Assembly (NCBI GenBank): GCA_022649665.1 | Contig: JALCOL010000010.1 | Coordinates: forward strand, 25,484 to 89,483 | Length of the DNA: 64,000 nt | Reading direction: 5' to 3' | Source of the DNA: Enterococcaceae bacterium | GTDB lineage: Bacteria > Bacillota > Bacilli > Lactobacillales > Enterococcaceae | Part shown: positions 1-7,033 of the stretch, piece by piece | Layout of the letters: every line of letters begins with the position of its first letter | Numbering within the stretch: the first letter of the stretch is position 1 | Notes under the pieces: model-generated | The model's input: the letters and a program-made list of their open reading frames with translations, nothing else | Databases searched by the model: none | What the model was told of the DNA's origin: nothing | Position numbers and translations under genes: made by a program

Positions 1-1232
1 TGATATTTCAATCCACGCACTCACGAGGAGTGCGACGTTAGGATCAGTGTTGTATGTGCCAACAGCAACAGATTTCAATCCACGCACTCACGAGGAGTGC
101 GACGCTTGACCCTACTTCCCTCAAGAGGAATAGTCGTTATTTCAATCCACGCACTCACGAGGAGTGCGACCATAGAGCTGATCGAGCATTGCAACCTGTT
201 CATCAATTTCAATCCACGCACTCACGAGGAGTGCGACTCTGCCATTTTGACCCAACCGACTTTCGAAACATAATTTCAATCCACGCACTCACGAGGAGTG
301 CGACAGCACCGAACACAATCAGCGCTCCACCTAATGCCAATTTCAATCCACGCACTCACGAGGAGTGCGACGATGGCATATAAAAACAACGAGCCTTGTC
401 TTGTAATTTCAATCCACGCACTCACGAGGAGTGCGACGGTCAAGTTCAGCCAACGTTGTGCTGCGTGTTTATTTCAATCCACGCACTCACGAGGAGTGCG
501 ACGAGCTTGGCGAGATGCTGGTGCTAAATATTTATTGATTTCAATCCACGCACTCACGAGGAGTGCGACTATATCTTATCCGTTGGCTTTACCCAGTACG
601 GCATTTCAATCCACGCACTCACGAGGAGTGCGACTTAAAAGTGAGTACTGGGGCGACACTAGTTATAAATTTCAATCCACGCACTCACGAGGAGTGCGAC
701 GATAACAACAAGACGATTATTGACATCATCCCTATTTCAATCCACGCACTCACGAGGAGTGCGACTGAATCTCTGCTGTGTCAAGGTTAAACTTCTTGCA
801 TTTCAATCCACGCACTCACGAGGAGTGCGACGTGTGACCAGGGCGCTTAAATCGTTCGGCTTTTTCATTTCAATCCACGCACTCACGAGGAGTGCGACGT
901 TACGAAATCAAGGTTTTTCGGAACGACCAAATATTTCAATCCACGCACTCACGAGGAGTGCGACGTGATCGACAAGCTCATGCAATACGAGATCGATTTC
1001 ATTTCAATCCACGCACTCACGAGGAGTGCGACTGAAAGTTGCCCCTTGGTTTGTTAAAAAGAACTATATTTCAATCCACGCACTCACGAGGAGTGCGACA
1101 ATCTTACACAGGAATTGGTAAAAAAACAATTTGATTTCAATCCACGCACTCACGAGGAGTGCGACAAAATGAATCAGGAAGCGATCGAAGACGTGACGAT
1201 ATTTCAATCCACGCACTCACGAGGAGTGCGAC
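1..1232 (-). CRISPR. CRISPR array, type I-C-like, 19 repeats visible
   Basis: Nineteen copies of an apparently identical 32-nt repeat (starts ATTTCAATCC, ends GGAGTGCGAC on the + strand) at 5, 72, 139, 206, 273, 340, 406, 471, 538, 603, 669, 734, 800, 867, 933, 1001, 1068, 1134 and 1201, separated by 18 different spacers of 33-36 nt. Read on the minus strand the repeat begins GTCGCACTCC and ends GTGGATTGAAAT, the form known for type I-C (Cas5d-processed) systems, with the GTCGCACTCC/GGAGTGCG hairpin. Transcription should therefore run leftward from a leader right of 1232, so the newest spacers are on the right. The array continues past the left edge. Several spacers can be read as protein-coding fragments, as expected of phage DNA. 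I saw no exact match between a spacer and the prophage in this window. Confidence 0.98.
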
Positions 1233-1420
1233 CGTGAATAAGTCGAACTTATCTTCGATTTATCCACAAATACAACTTTTTTGAGTTGAATTTAAAAAAA
1301 ATATTAAAAATAAATGAGAAAAATATAATCCAGTTTCATTCACACAGAAAAAATTTGGTGCGAAAGAATGGGATATTTTATGTTCGCATATGGTTCGCAC
1401 TTGCATCCAAGTCTTCTGCT
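1233..1420 (-). promoter_or_regulatory. CRISPR leader
   Basis: AT-rich gene-free stretch next to the last perfect repeat. On the minus strand it carries GTGCGAACCATATGCGAAC followed, after an A-rich stretch, by TTCGCACC (about 1355-1412). This inverted GTGCGAA/TTCGCAC arrangement resembles what I recall of leaders downstream of type I-C cas2 genes. No cas2 lies beside it; the next gene upstream is the pentapeptide-repeat gene. Position and composition are seen; the leader role is inferred. Confidence 0.7.
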
Positions 1421-1484
1421 ACTGCTTTACCTTCATCATCGCAGATTTCCAATGCTTCCGCAATGTATTTCAACGGTTGAATGA

Positions 1485-2111
1485 TTATTCTCTTATGATG
1501 ACTCCCAGCCCACGGGCAATCGTGATAGCTTGTTCCTGATCAACGATCAATCCGCGGAGCAGCTCCATTGATAAGCCGATCTGTTCAAATTCATTGCCGG
1601 TCAGATCCAATCCTGCCAGTTTTGTTTTGAACCAGCTGGACTCGCTCAAATCACTGCCGCTGAACCCAAGATTTTTCCAATCAAGTCCGTAAAAATCGGC
1701 ACCGGTCAGCCGGCAATTTTGGAATTGAACGTCTTTTATTTTTGTGTCGCTGAAGGAAGCTAAATTAGCGATACAGTCGATAAATTGACAGTCGCGCAAA
1801 AAACCTTCGGCAAAATTCACACCGATCAGCTTGCAATCTTTAAAGATCACTCGCTGAAAACTTCCGCGGATCCATTCCAAGTTGGAAAAATCGCAATTTT
1901 CAAAAATGACATCGCTGCACTCGAATAATTCAAGCTCAGTACTGTGCATGATCAGCTTTTTGATGCGGCTGTTTTTCAAGATCATATTTCTTGCAGCGTC
2001 GCCGCTCAGCTCGCCCCCTTCGGAATTGATACTGGAAAATACTTTTTCATTTTCCAAAAAGAAGCTTTCAGCATGAAGTGTTGGTAAATTGGGCGGAACG
2101 ATTGTTTTCAA
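1485..2111 (-). CDS. pentapeptide-repeat protein
   Basis: 208-aa protein, cytosolic, with the A(D/N)LXX-type five-residue periodicity of pentapeptide-repeat proteins over residues about 40-185 (ECSDVIFENCDFSNLEWI, LTGADFYGLDW, AGLDLTGNEFEQ). It should fold as a right-handed quadrilateral beta-helix. The start is a TTG at 2111, seven bases after a perfect AGGAGG (2119-2124); an ATG 16 codons upstream has no ribosome-binding site. Some relatives (Qnr, MfpA) protect DNA gyrase, but this one lacks features tying it to quinolone protection, so the function is open. Its transcript reads toward the CRISPR leader. Confidence 0.85.
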   Translation of the reverse strand: MKTIVPPNLPTLHAESFFLENEKVFSSINSEGGELSGDAARNMILKNSRIKKLIMHSTELELFECSDVIFENCDFSNLEWIRGSFQRVIFKDCKLIGVNFAEGFLRDCQFIDCIANLASFSDTKIKDVQFQNCRLTGADFYGLDWKNLGFSGSDLSESSWFKTKLAGLDLTGNEFEQIGLSMELLRGLIVDQEQAITIARGLGVIIRE

Positions 2112-2193
2112 TATATTTCCTCCTGAAAGAGCGGCGCTCCGGAAAAGATCCCAGCGCACCGCTCTTTTTGATCGTTTATTTTCTTTGAATATT

Positions 2194-3414
2194 TTACTGC
2201 CGATATGATTGTAAAAATTTAGCTAGCGAAGCGGTCGTATACTCCAAATCGTCCATTTGCGGCAGGTAAACGAGGCGGAAATGATCCGGCTGAGTCCAGT
2301 TGAAGCCGCCGCCGTGGACCAAAAGAACATGATACTCGTGCAAAAAATCAAGCACGAATCGTTCATCGTCATGGATATTGAATTTTTTCGTGTCGATTTT
2401 CGGAAAAATGTAAAAAGCGGCATGCGGTTTGACAGCTGAGATCCCCGGCAGCGCATTGAGCGCATTATAAATATACTCGCGCTGCTCAAAGATCCGCCCG
2501 CCCGGCAGCAAAAGCTCATCGACTTCGCCAAAATTATAACCGCCAAGACCTGTCTGGATGATCTGCTGGCTTAAAACGTTTGAACAGAGACGCATCGAAC
2601 TGAGCATATTCAAGCCTTCGATATAACCTTTCACATGACCCTTGTCGCCGCTCAAAACCATCCAGCCGCAGCGGAAACCGGCGACGCGATGCGATTTCGA
2701 GAGCCCGTTCAGCGTGATGCAGAACAGATCGGGTGCAAGGCTTGCGATCGACGTATGTTCGATACCGTCCATCACCAAACGATCATAGATCTCATCAGAA
2801 AAAACGATCAAATCATTTTGCCGCGCAAATTCAGCGACTTCTTGCAGCAATTCTTTCGGATAAACGACACCAGTCGGATTGTTTGGATTGATCAAAACGA
2901 CGGCCTTTGTCTGCGGACCAACTTTCTTTTTCATGTCGTCAAGATCCGGATACCAGTTGGCTGTCTCGTCGCAAACATAATGGACTGGTGTCCCGCCTGC
3001 CAAAGATACGGACGCTGTCCAAAGTGGATAATCCGGCATCGGCAGCAAGACTTCGTCGCCGGCATCCAGCAGTCCTTGCATACACATCGTGATCAACTCG
3101 CTGACCCCGTTTCCGGTATAAATATCATTGATCGTTACATCCGGCAGCCCTTTGAATTTTGCATAATGCTGGATCGCCTTGCGGGCAGAAAAAATCCCTT
3201 TCGAATTTGAATATCCTTCCGAGCTCCGCACATTGGTGATCAAATCGCGTATGATTTCATTCGGTGCCTCAAAACCGAACGGCGCGGGATTTCCCGTATT
3301 CAATTTTAAAATATGGATGCCTTCTTCTTCCATGCGGTCAGCCTCTTCAACGACCGGTCCGCGGACATCGTAGCTGACCCCTTCCAACTTGGTTGATTTA
3401 TCAAAATTTCTCAC
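2194..3414 (-). CDS. alaA: alanine aminotransferase (AlaA type)
   Basis: 406-aa class I/II PLP-dependent aminotransferase interconverting pyruvate/glutamate and alanine/2-oxoglutarate in the cytosol. It aligns along its length with E. coli AlaA/YfbQ (about 405 aa): YDVRGPV near the start, LNTGNPAPFGF, YTGNGVSELI, PMPDYPLWTA, INPNNPTGVVY, FSDEIYDRL, the PLP-lysine segment NGLSKSHRVAGFR, and HAAFYIFPKID near the end. The start chosen is GTG 3414 after GAGGGA; the upstream ATG at 3483 gives a non-homologous 23-residue extension. It lies 89 bp downstream of the GH13-like gene on the same strand, and they may be cotranscribed. Confidence 0.93.
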   Translation of the reverse strand: MRNFDKSTKLEGVSYDVRGPVVEEADRMEEEGIHILKLNTGNPAPFGFEAPNEIIRDLITNVRSSEGYSNSKGIFSARKAIQHYAKFKGLPDVTINDIYTGNGVSELITMCMQGLLDAGDEVLLPMPDYPLWTASVSLAGGTPVHYVCDETANWYPDLDDMKKKVGPQTKAVVLINPNNPTGVVYPKELLQEVAEFARQNDLIVFSDEIYDRLVMDGIEHTSIASLAPDLFCITLNGLSKSHRVAGFRCGWMVLSGDKGHVKGYIEGLNMLSSMRLCSNVLSQQIIQTGLGGYNFGEVDELLLPGGRIFEQREYIYNALNALPGISAVKPHAAFYIFPKIDTKKFNIHDDERFVLDFLHEYHVLLVHGGGFNWTQPDHFRLVYLPQMDDLEYTTASLAKFLQSYRQ

Positions 3415-3503
3415 AAGAGATCCCTCGCTTTTCCATTTTTCTTTCTTTACAAGATACTCTTGTGAAATTGAAAAAGCAATCACTTCCGGGGAAACTTCTG
3501 CGG

Positions 3504-4793
3504 TTAAACGAAGACTCGCGTTTCAAACGGATCATAGTTTTGCGGCCGGTTGACCGGATCTCCCATCCACGTTTTGTTGCTGATCAATTCGTGCCATTCT
3601 TTGCGCATCACACTTTTAGGAAAATTGAACAGAGCGCGTTCATTGGATAAATTGATCGCGACTAACAGTCTGCGCTCTTTTGTGACACGTTCAAAAACAA
3701 AGACTTGTGGATGATTCTTCAAATGCAAAAGAAAATCTCCTGCCAATAATTCCGGATATTTTTTGCGAGTCGCTAAAAGTTCGCGATAATATTCAAAAAT
3801 CGAAAAAGCTTCAGCAGGCTCACTCAGCTTACGGTAAAATTGACAAGCCGTTTTGGTATTGAAGCGCTCGTTTGAAAGATCTTCCGCCGCTCTTTCCGCT
3901 GAGTATGAAGGCGCGCCGCTGCGCCGAAAAGTGCGCACCTCTTCATAAGCCGGTTCTTCGACTGTCTTGACTCCGAGTCGTTCGATAAACGAGATCCCCA
4001 TCTCTTGACCTTCATTGATCACTGGAACTCCCTTGATCAGGAGCATCAGCGTCGCGATCGCCTTCGCTGAAATCTCGAAAAATTCTGGCTTGATCTGCGA
4101 AATAAATTTTTCTTCTAATTCTTGATCGATATCGCCATAAACGAAAAATTCTTCGGAAGCCAAAGAATGCGGATTCCGCTGCCATGCATTCAAAGCACAT
4201 TTAAAAGAAAGGATCGGTGAAAGTCGCTCCGGTCCTTCTTGTTCTGCCAGAATGTCCATAAGACTCATTGCCTTGATCACTTTTGCTTGATGATCGCTTT
4301 CGATTTTCAGCTCATTTTCTTTCCAGCTGCCAAGCGCTAATACATAGGCATCAGCTGGGATCAGCGACCAAACCGAAATCGCTTTCATAATTTTATTCTG
4401 CAATACTAGATCTGGCACGTTCAGCTGCTCTCTGCTGTTGAGTGCCGTAAAGCGGAAATCCATGCTGCGCGGCGCGATAAACCAAGCGTCTTGCACACTG
4501 TTTTCGCTGCGTAAATCAACGATGACCCGCAGATGATACTGTTGCAGCGTTTCTACTAAGCGCTGGAACACTGCCGAATCCAGGGCAGCCCAATGCCCAT
4601 CGGCGTCGCTGATCAATAATTTTTCTGGATCTTCTTTGCTGACTTGCAGACCTGACATCCACAAGAAATCAACTTGGAGTTTCGTCAAATATTCAGTTAA
4701 CTGGAGAAGCTCTTCAGGTGTTTGCAGCTTCTCGAGATTCCAAGTAAAATAATACCCAACTTTGTTCTTCCACCAATCATCAACATAATACAC
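3504..4793 (-). CDS. degenerate GH13 alpha-glucosidase-like protein
   Basis: 429-aa protein with the outline of an oligo-1,6-glucosidase (GH13) but shorter than the usual 540-560 aa and lacking its active-site landmarks. Recognisable: VDFLWMSGL (for the usual VDVIWLSPV), HLRVIVDLRSENS (for LKIIMDLVVNHTS), GVPVINEGQEMGIS (for GTPYIYQGEEIGMTN), and a C-terminal beta-domain ending near FETRVFV. Missing: the GFRMDVI nucleophile block (here DAYVLALGS), a clear acid/base Glu strand, and the NHDQPR block. It is probably a non-catalytic or altered relative. The start is GTG 4793 behind AAGGGG; ATG 4811 overlaps that ribosome-binding site. Family is clear, function is not. Confidence 0.7.
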   Translation of the reverse strand: MYYVDDWWKNKVGYYFTWNLEKLQTPEELLQLTEYLTKLQVDFLWMSGLQVSKEDPEKLLISDADGHWAALDSAVFQRLVETLQQYHLRVIVDLRSENSVQDAWFIAPRSMDFRFTALNSREQLNVPDLVLQNKIMKAISVWSLIPADAYVLALGSWKENELKIESDHQAKVIKAMSLMDILAEQEGPERLSPILSFKCALNAWQRNPHSLASEEFFVYGDIDQELEEKFISQIKPEFFEISAKAIATLMLLIKGVPVINEGQEMGISFIERLGVKTVEEPAYEEVRTFRRSGAPSYSAERAAEDLSNERFNTKTACQFYRKLSEPAEAFSIFEYYRELLATRKKYPELLAGDFLLHLKNHPQVFVFERVTKERRLLVAINLSNERALFNFPKSVMRKEWHELISNKTWMGDPVNRPQNYDPFETRVFV

Positions 4794-5033
4794 GAAACCA
4801 CCCCTTTTCATCTGAAAAGTATTACCTTTTCATTCTGATAGTAGCATATCCTTTATTTCTTTTCTATTATTAAATAACCTTTTGTCAAATAAAAGAAAAA
4901 TATTTTTCTTTTTCTGGTGTTTTATTTATAACAATTTTATAAACATAGTTATAAAATTGAGCAGCCGATTTGTGAAATTACTCGCTCACTCTAGTCCTGT
5001 CTCGGAGAAATTTTGTTTTTTTCAAAATTTGAT

Positions 5034-5062
5034 TTGACAAGTCGCAAATTAATCATTAGAAT
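5034..5062 (+). promoter_or_regulatory. promoter of tRNA-Leu(CAG)
   Basis: TTGACA (5034-5039), a 17-bp spacer, TAGAAT (5057-5062); transcription would start just before the tRNA at 5075. Confidence 0.8.
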
Positions 5063-5074
5063 AAAAGAGCTGTT

Positions 5075-5157
5075 GCGGATGTGTTGGAATTGGTAGACAA
5101 GCATGACTCAGAATCATGTGAGCTCAGCTCGTGTGGGTTCGACTCCCATCATCCGCA
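5075..5157 (+). tRNA. tRNA-Leu (anticodon CAG)
   Basis: 83-nt class II tRNA with long variable arm. Acceptor GCGGATG (5075-5081) pairs with CATCCGC (5150-5156), discriminator A at 5157. The anticodon stem CATGA/TCATG encloses loop CTCAGAA, giving CAG (reads CUG). The T arm contains GGGTTCGACTCCC. CCA is not encoded. A strong promoter precedes it and a terminator follows. Confidence 0.97.
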
Positions 5158-5181
5158 TTTTTATAAATAGTTGATTCAAAA

Positions 5182-5220
5182 AAGGACAAGACCGCCGGAT
5201 AGGTCTTGTCCTTTTTGTTT
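5182..5220. terminator. bidirectional terminator, tRNA-Leu / HxlR gene
   Basis: AAGGACAAGACC (5182-5193) pairs with GGTCTTGTCCTT (5202-5213), with T-rich tail to the right and A-run to the left; it can serve the tRNA (+) and the converging HxlR gene (-). Confidence 0.9.
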
Positions 5221-5537
5221 TAGCGTACATTTTGCTGGTATGTTTCTCCCCAGCTGATCATCCCGTTGATCATCGGCGCCAAACGCTTCCCAAGATCTGT
5301 CAGCGTATATTCGACCCGCAGCGGCACTTCCGCATAGATCCGGCGGGCAACCAGCCCGTCCGCTTCCAAAGCACGCAGATTATCCGTCAAGACTTTCGGG
5401 CTGATTCCATGAACATGATGCTTGATCTCGCCAAACCGCTGGGTCCCGTCCAAAAGCACCGAGATGATCAGCGGCTTCCATTTATTGCCGATCACATCGA
5501 CCGTCAACTCGATCGGACACATTTCTTCGCGTTCCAT
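5220..5537 (-). CDS. HxlR/YodB-family transcriptional regulator
   Basis: 105-aa winged-helix regulator of the HxlR family: CPIELTVDVIGNKWKPLII, LLDGTQRFGEIKHHV, ISPKVLTDNLRALE (recognition helix) and the wing YTLTDLGKRL. The N-terminal Cys in MCP is in the position used for thiol sensing in YodB/HypR. The start is ATG 5537, eight bases after AGGAGG; the longer form from 5579 would run through the operator-like palindrome. It is divergent from a pirin gene, a frequent pairing for electrophile- or quinone-responsive regulators, so it probably represses itself and the pirin gene. Confidence 0.9.
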   Translation of the reverse strand: MEREEMCPIELTVDVIGNKWKPLIISVLLDGTQRFGEIKHHVHGISPKVLTDNLRALEADGLVARRIYAEVPLRVEYTLTDLGKRLAPMINGMISWGETYQQNVR

Positions 5538-5555
5538 TCGGCATTCCTCCTCATT

Positions 5556-5571
5556 GTTACCTATAAGTAAC
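5556..5571. promoter_or_regulatory. candidate HxlR operator
   Basis: Palindrome GTTACCTATAAGTAAC (arms GTTAC/GTAAC), 18 bp upstream of the HxlR start and 22 bp from the pirin -35 box. It resembles the TAC...GTA palindromes bound by YodB-type proteins. Assignment is by position. Confidence 0.5.
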
Positions 5572-5593
5572 CAGGGCACTAAATAGTACCTAA

Positions 5594-5622
5594 TTGCGAA
5601 ATGATATCACACATAGTATATT
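5594..5622 (+). promoter_or_regulatory. promoter of the pirin gene
   Basis: TTGCGA (5594-5599), 17-bp spacer, TATATT (5617-5622), about 90 bp upstream of the pirin start. Confidence 0.65.
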
Positions 5623-5714
5623 ATAACCAGACAGTGAAAGATGCAATCCCTCCCGCATCGATTGCTGAGGAACCAAAGAGCGAAAGACACTTTACCTGAG
5701 AAAGGATGAATACC

Positions 5715-6572
5715 ATGACCATTCGAAAAGTAATGAAAACCGTAAAGGGGCAACCGACGATCGATGGTGCGGGCGTCCATTTGATCCGCGTGATCGGCCC
5801 AAATGATGTCAAAGACTTTGATCCGTTTTTGATGCTGGATTCGTTTGACTCTGAAAATCCCGATGATTATATTAAAGGTTTCCCGATGCATCCCCATCGC
5901 GGAATCGAAACGATTACTTATTTGATCGAAGGCGAGATTGAACACCAAGACAGCTTAGGCAATAAAGGCGTGATCGGCGCGGGCGCCAGCCAATGGATGA
6001 CCGCCGGGAGCGGGATCATTCACCAAGAAATGCCAGCGCCGGTTCCGCGTCTTTTAGGGTTGCAGATCTGGCTCAATCTGCCGCGCGACAAAAAAATGAC
6101 CACACCGACCTATTTCAATATTGAAAAAGACATGGTGAAGATCAAAGAAGAACCTTTCGGCCGCGTCCATGTGATCGCAGGCGGCTATGATGGGACGGAG
6201 GGCATCAAGCCGCTCTATCATCCCGCAACGCTATATGATGTTGAAGTGGATGCCGGCAAAGAAGCGGTCCTTCCGACTGATCCGCAAGAAAATGTCTTTA
6301 TTTTTCTGATCGTCGGAAATGCTGAGATCAACGGTGAAAAATATGAAGAGAAAACTGCCGTCCTCTTCGGCCAAGGTGATGAGATCAAAGTCAAAGCGGA
6401 AGACGATGCTCCGACGCGCTTCATCTATTTTGCCGGCAAGAAACTGCATGAACCGGTTGCTTGGGGCGGACCAATCGTGATGAATACCCGCGAAGAATTG
6501 ATGGATGCCTTCAACGAATTGAACGATGGCACCTTTATTCAAGAAAACCCTGAAGACCATCACGAAGAATAA
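5715..6572 (+). CDS. pirin family protein
   Basis: 285-aa bicupin of the pirin family, cytosolic and iron-binding; some members have quercetin 2,3-dioxygenase activity. The N-terminal cupin carries the metal-ligand block HPHRGIETITY (residues about 60-70) and the second ligand pair in GIIHQEMP (about 103-110). The DVKDFDPFLMLDSF segment is typical of pirins. The start is ATG 5715 with AAAGGA eight bases upstream; ATG 5706 lies directly against that site. Divergent from the HxlR regulator, so it is likely induced by reactive electrophiles or quinones (inference). Confidence 0.92.
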   Translation: MTIRKVMKTVKGQPTIDGAGVHLIRVIGPNDVKDFDPFLMLDSFDSENPDDYIKGFPMHPHRGIETITYLIEGEIEHQDSLGNKGVIGAGASQWMTAGSGIIHQEMPAPVPRLLGLQIWLNLPRDKKMTTPTYFNIEKDMVKIKEEPFGRVHVIAGGYDGTEGIKPLYHPATLYDVEVDAGKEAVLPTDPQENVFIFLIVGNAEINGEKYEEKTAVLFGQGDEIKVKAEDDAPTRFIYFAGKKLHEPVAWGGPIVMNTREELMDAFNELNDGTFIQENPEDHHEE

Positions 6573-6584
6573 TCAAAAAAAGAT

Positions 6585-6649
6585 TTGCTTTTTCGGTGAT
6601 TCTTTTGTATGATGGATCTACAGGGCAAATGAAAATGATTATCAATGTC
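6585..6649 (+). promoter_or_regulatory. promoter with Fur-box-like operator
   Basis: TTGCTT (6585-6590), 17-bp spacer, TATGAT (6608-6613), then GAAAATGATTATCAATGTC at 6631-6649, which agrees with the 19-bp Fur consensus at 16 of 19 positions. The box covers the early transcribed region, a good position for iron-dependent repression of the small gene at 6666. Confidence 0.7.
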
Positions 6650-6665
6650 AGAAAGGAGCTTTTTG

Positions 6666-6830
6666 ATGCTGGCGATCGTCGAGATTCTGTTCGCGTCACT
6701 TCTGCTGGTCACCTTTTTTGCTGTTTTTTTAAATGATCATAAGACTTCAATCCAACGAGCAGAAAATCACGCTCACAGCGCTCCTTCTCCGAAAAAAGCT
6801 CTTCTTTTTGGCAAGCAGCAATCAAAGTAG
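6666..6830 (+). CDS. small membrane protein, likely iron-regulated
   Basis: 54-aa protein not recognised as a known family: a single hydrophobic helix at residues about 2-22 (LAIVEILFASLLLVTFFAVF) followed by a basic, Ser/His-containing tail. The start is ATG 6666 after AAAGGAG; the upstream in-frame ATG at 6645 lies within the Fur-like box and is poorly placed. Its own promoter and the Fur-like site suggest expression under iron limitation. It lacks the Cys cluster of FeoB-associated small proteins. Its function is unknown. Confidence 0.65.
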   Translation: MLAIVEILFASLLLVTFFAVFLNDHKTSIQRAENHAHSAPSPKKALLFGKQQSK

Positions 6831-6856
6831 GCAATAAAAAAACAGATACTTCTCCC

Positions 6857-6889
6857 ATAAAAGGATTGACATTTAGTCAATCCTTTTAT
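6857..6889 (+). promoter_or_regulatory. 14-bp inverted repeat overlapping tRNA-Leu(AAG) promoter
   Basis: ATAAAAGGATTGAC (6857-6870) and its exact complement (6876-6889), 5-nt loop. The left arm holds TTGACA (6866-6871) and TAAACT follows at 17 bp, so the hairpin coincides with the likely promoter of the tRNA at 6907. It may also terminate the small upstream gene, though the T-run is short. Confidence 0.6.
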
Positions 6890-6906
6890 AAACTGTATAA
6901 GGTCAG

Positions 6907-6991
6907 GCGGATGTGTTGGAACTGGCAGACAAGCATGACTAAGGATCATGTGGGCATTGCGCCCGTGTGGGTTCGAGTCCCACTATCCGCA
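6907..6991 (+). tRNA. tRNA-Leu (anticodon AAG)
   Basis: 85-nt class II tRNA. Acceptor GCGGATG (6907-6913) pairs with TATCCGC (6984-6990, one G-U), discriminator A at 6991. Stem CATGA/TCATG with loop CTAAGGA gives anticodon AAG (reads CUU, and more codons if A34 becomes inosine). Acceptor, D arm and anticodon stem are nearly the same as in the tRNA-Leu(CAG) at 5075, suggesting duplication and divergence. CCA is not encoded. Confidence 0.96.
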
Positions 6992-6993
6992 TG

Positions 6994-7033
6994 AAAAGAC
7001 CTTGAAGGATTTTTCCTTCAAGGTCTTTTTTTA
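6994..7033. terminator. bidirectional terminator, tRNA-Leu / tex
   Basis: AAAAGACCTTGAAGGA (6994-7009) pairs with TTCCTTCAAGGTCTTTT (from 7013), with T-run on the right and A-run on the left; it ends the tRNA transcript and the converging tex gene. Confidence 0.9.

Noticed and set aside
54..968. Four overlapping ORFs with repeated peptides such as ISIHALTRSAT and NPRTHEECD
   Set aside because: They are translations of the CRISPR repeats in different frames, not proteins.
1..1232. Self-targeting of the resident prophage by a spacer
   Set aside because: I compared the 18 spacers by eye with the phage genes in both orientations and saw only chance partial similarity (for example spacer 238-272 with about 50085-50110); no full match. 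A proper alignment could overturn this.
1286..1480. 64-aa + strand ORF in the CRISPR leader region
   Set aside because: Low-complexity start (Lys/Asn-rich) in AT-rich leader DNA, no ribosome-binding site.
2635..3210. 191-aa + strand ORF inside alaA
   Set aside because: Antisense shadow of a conserved aminotransferase gene.
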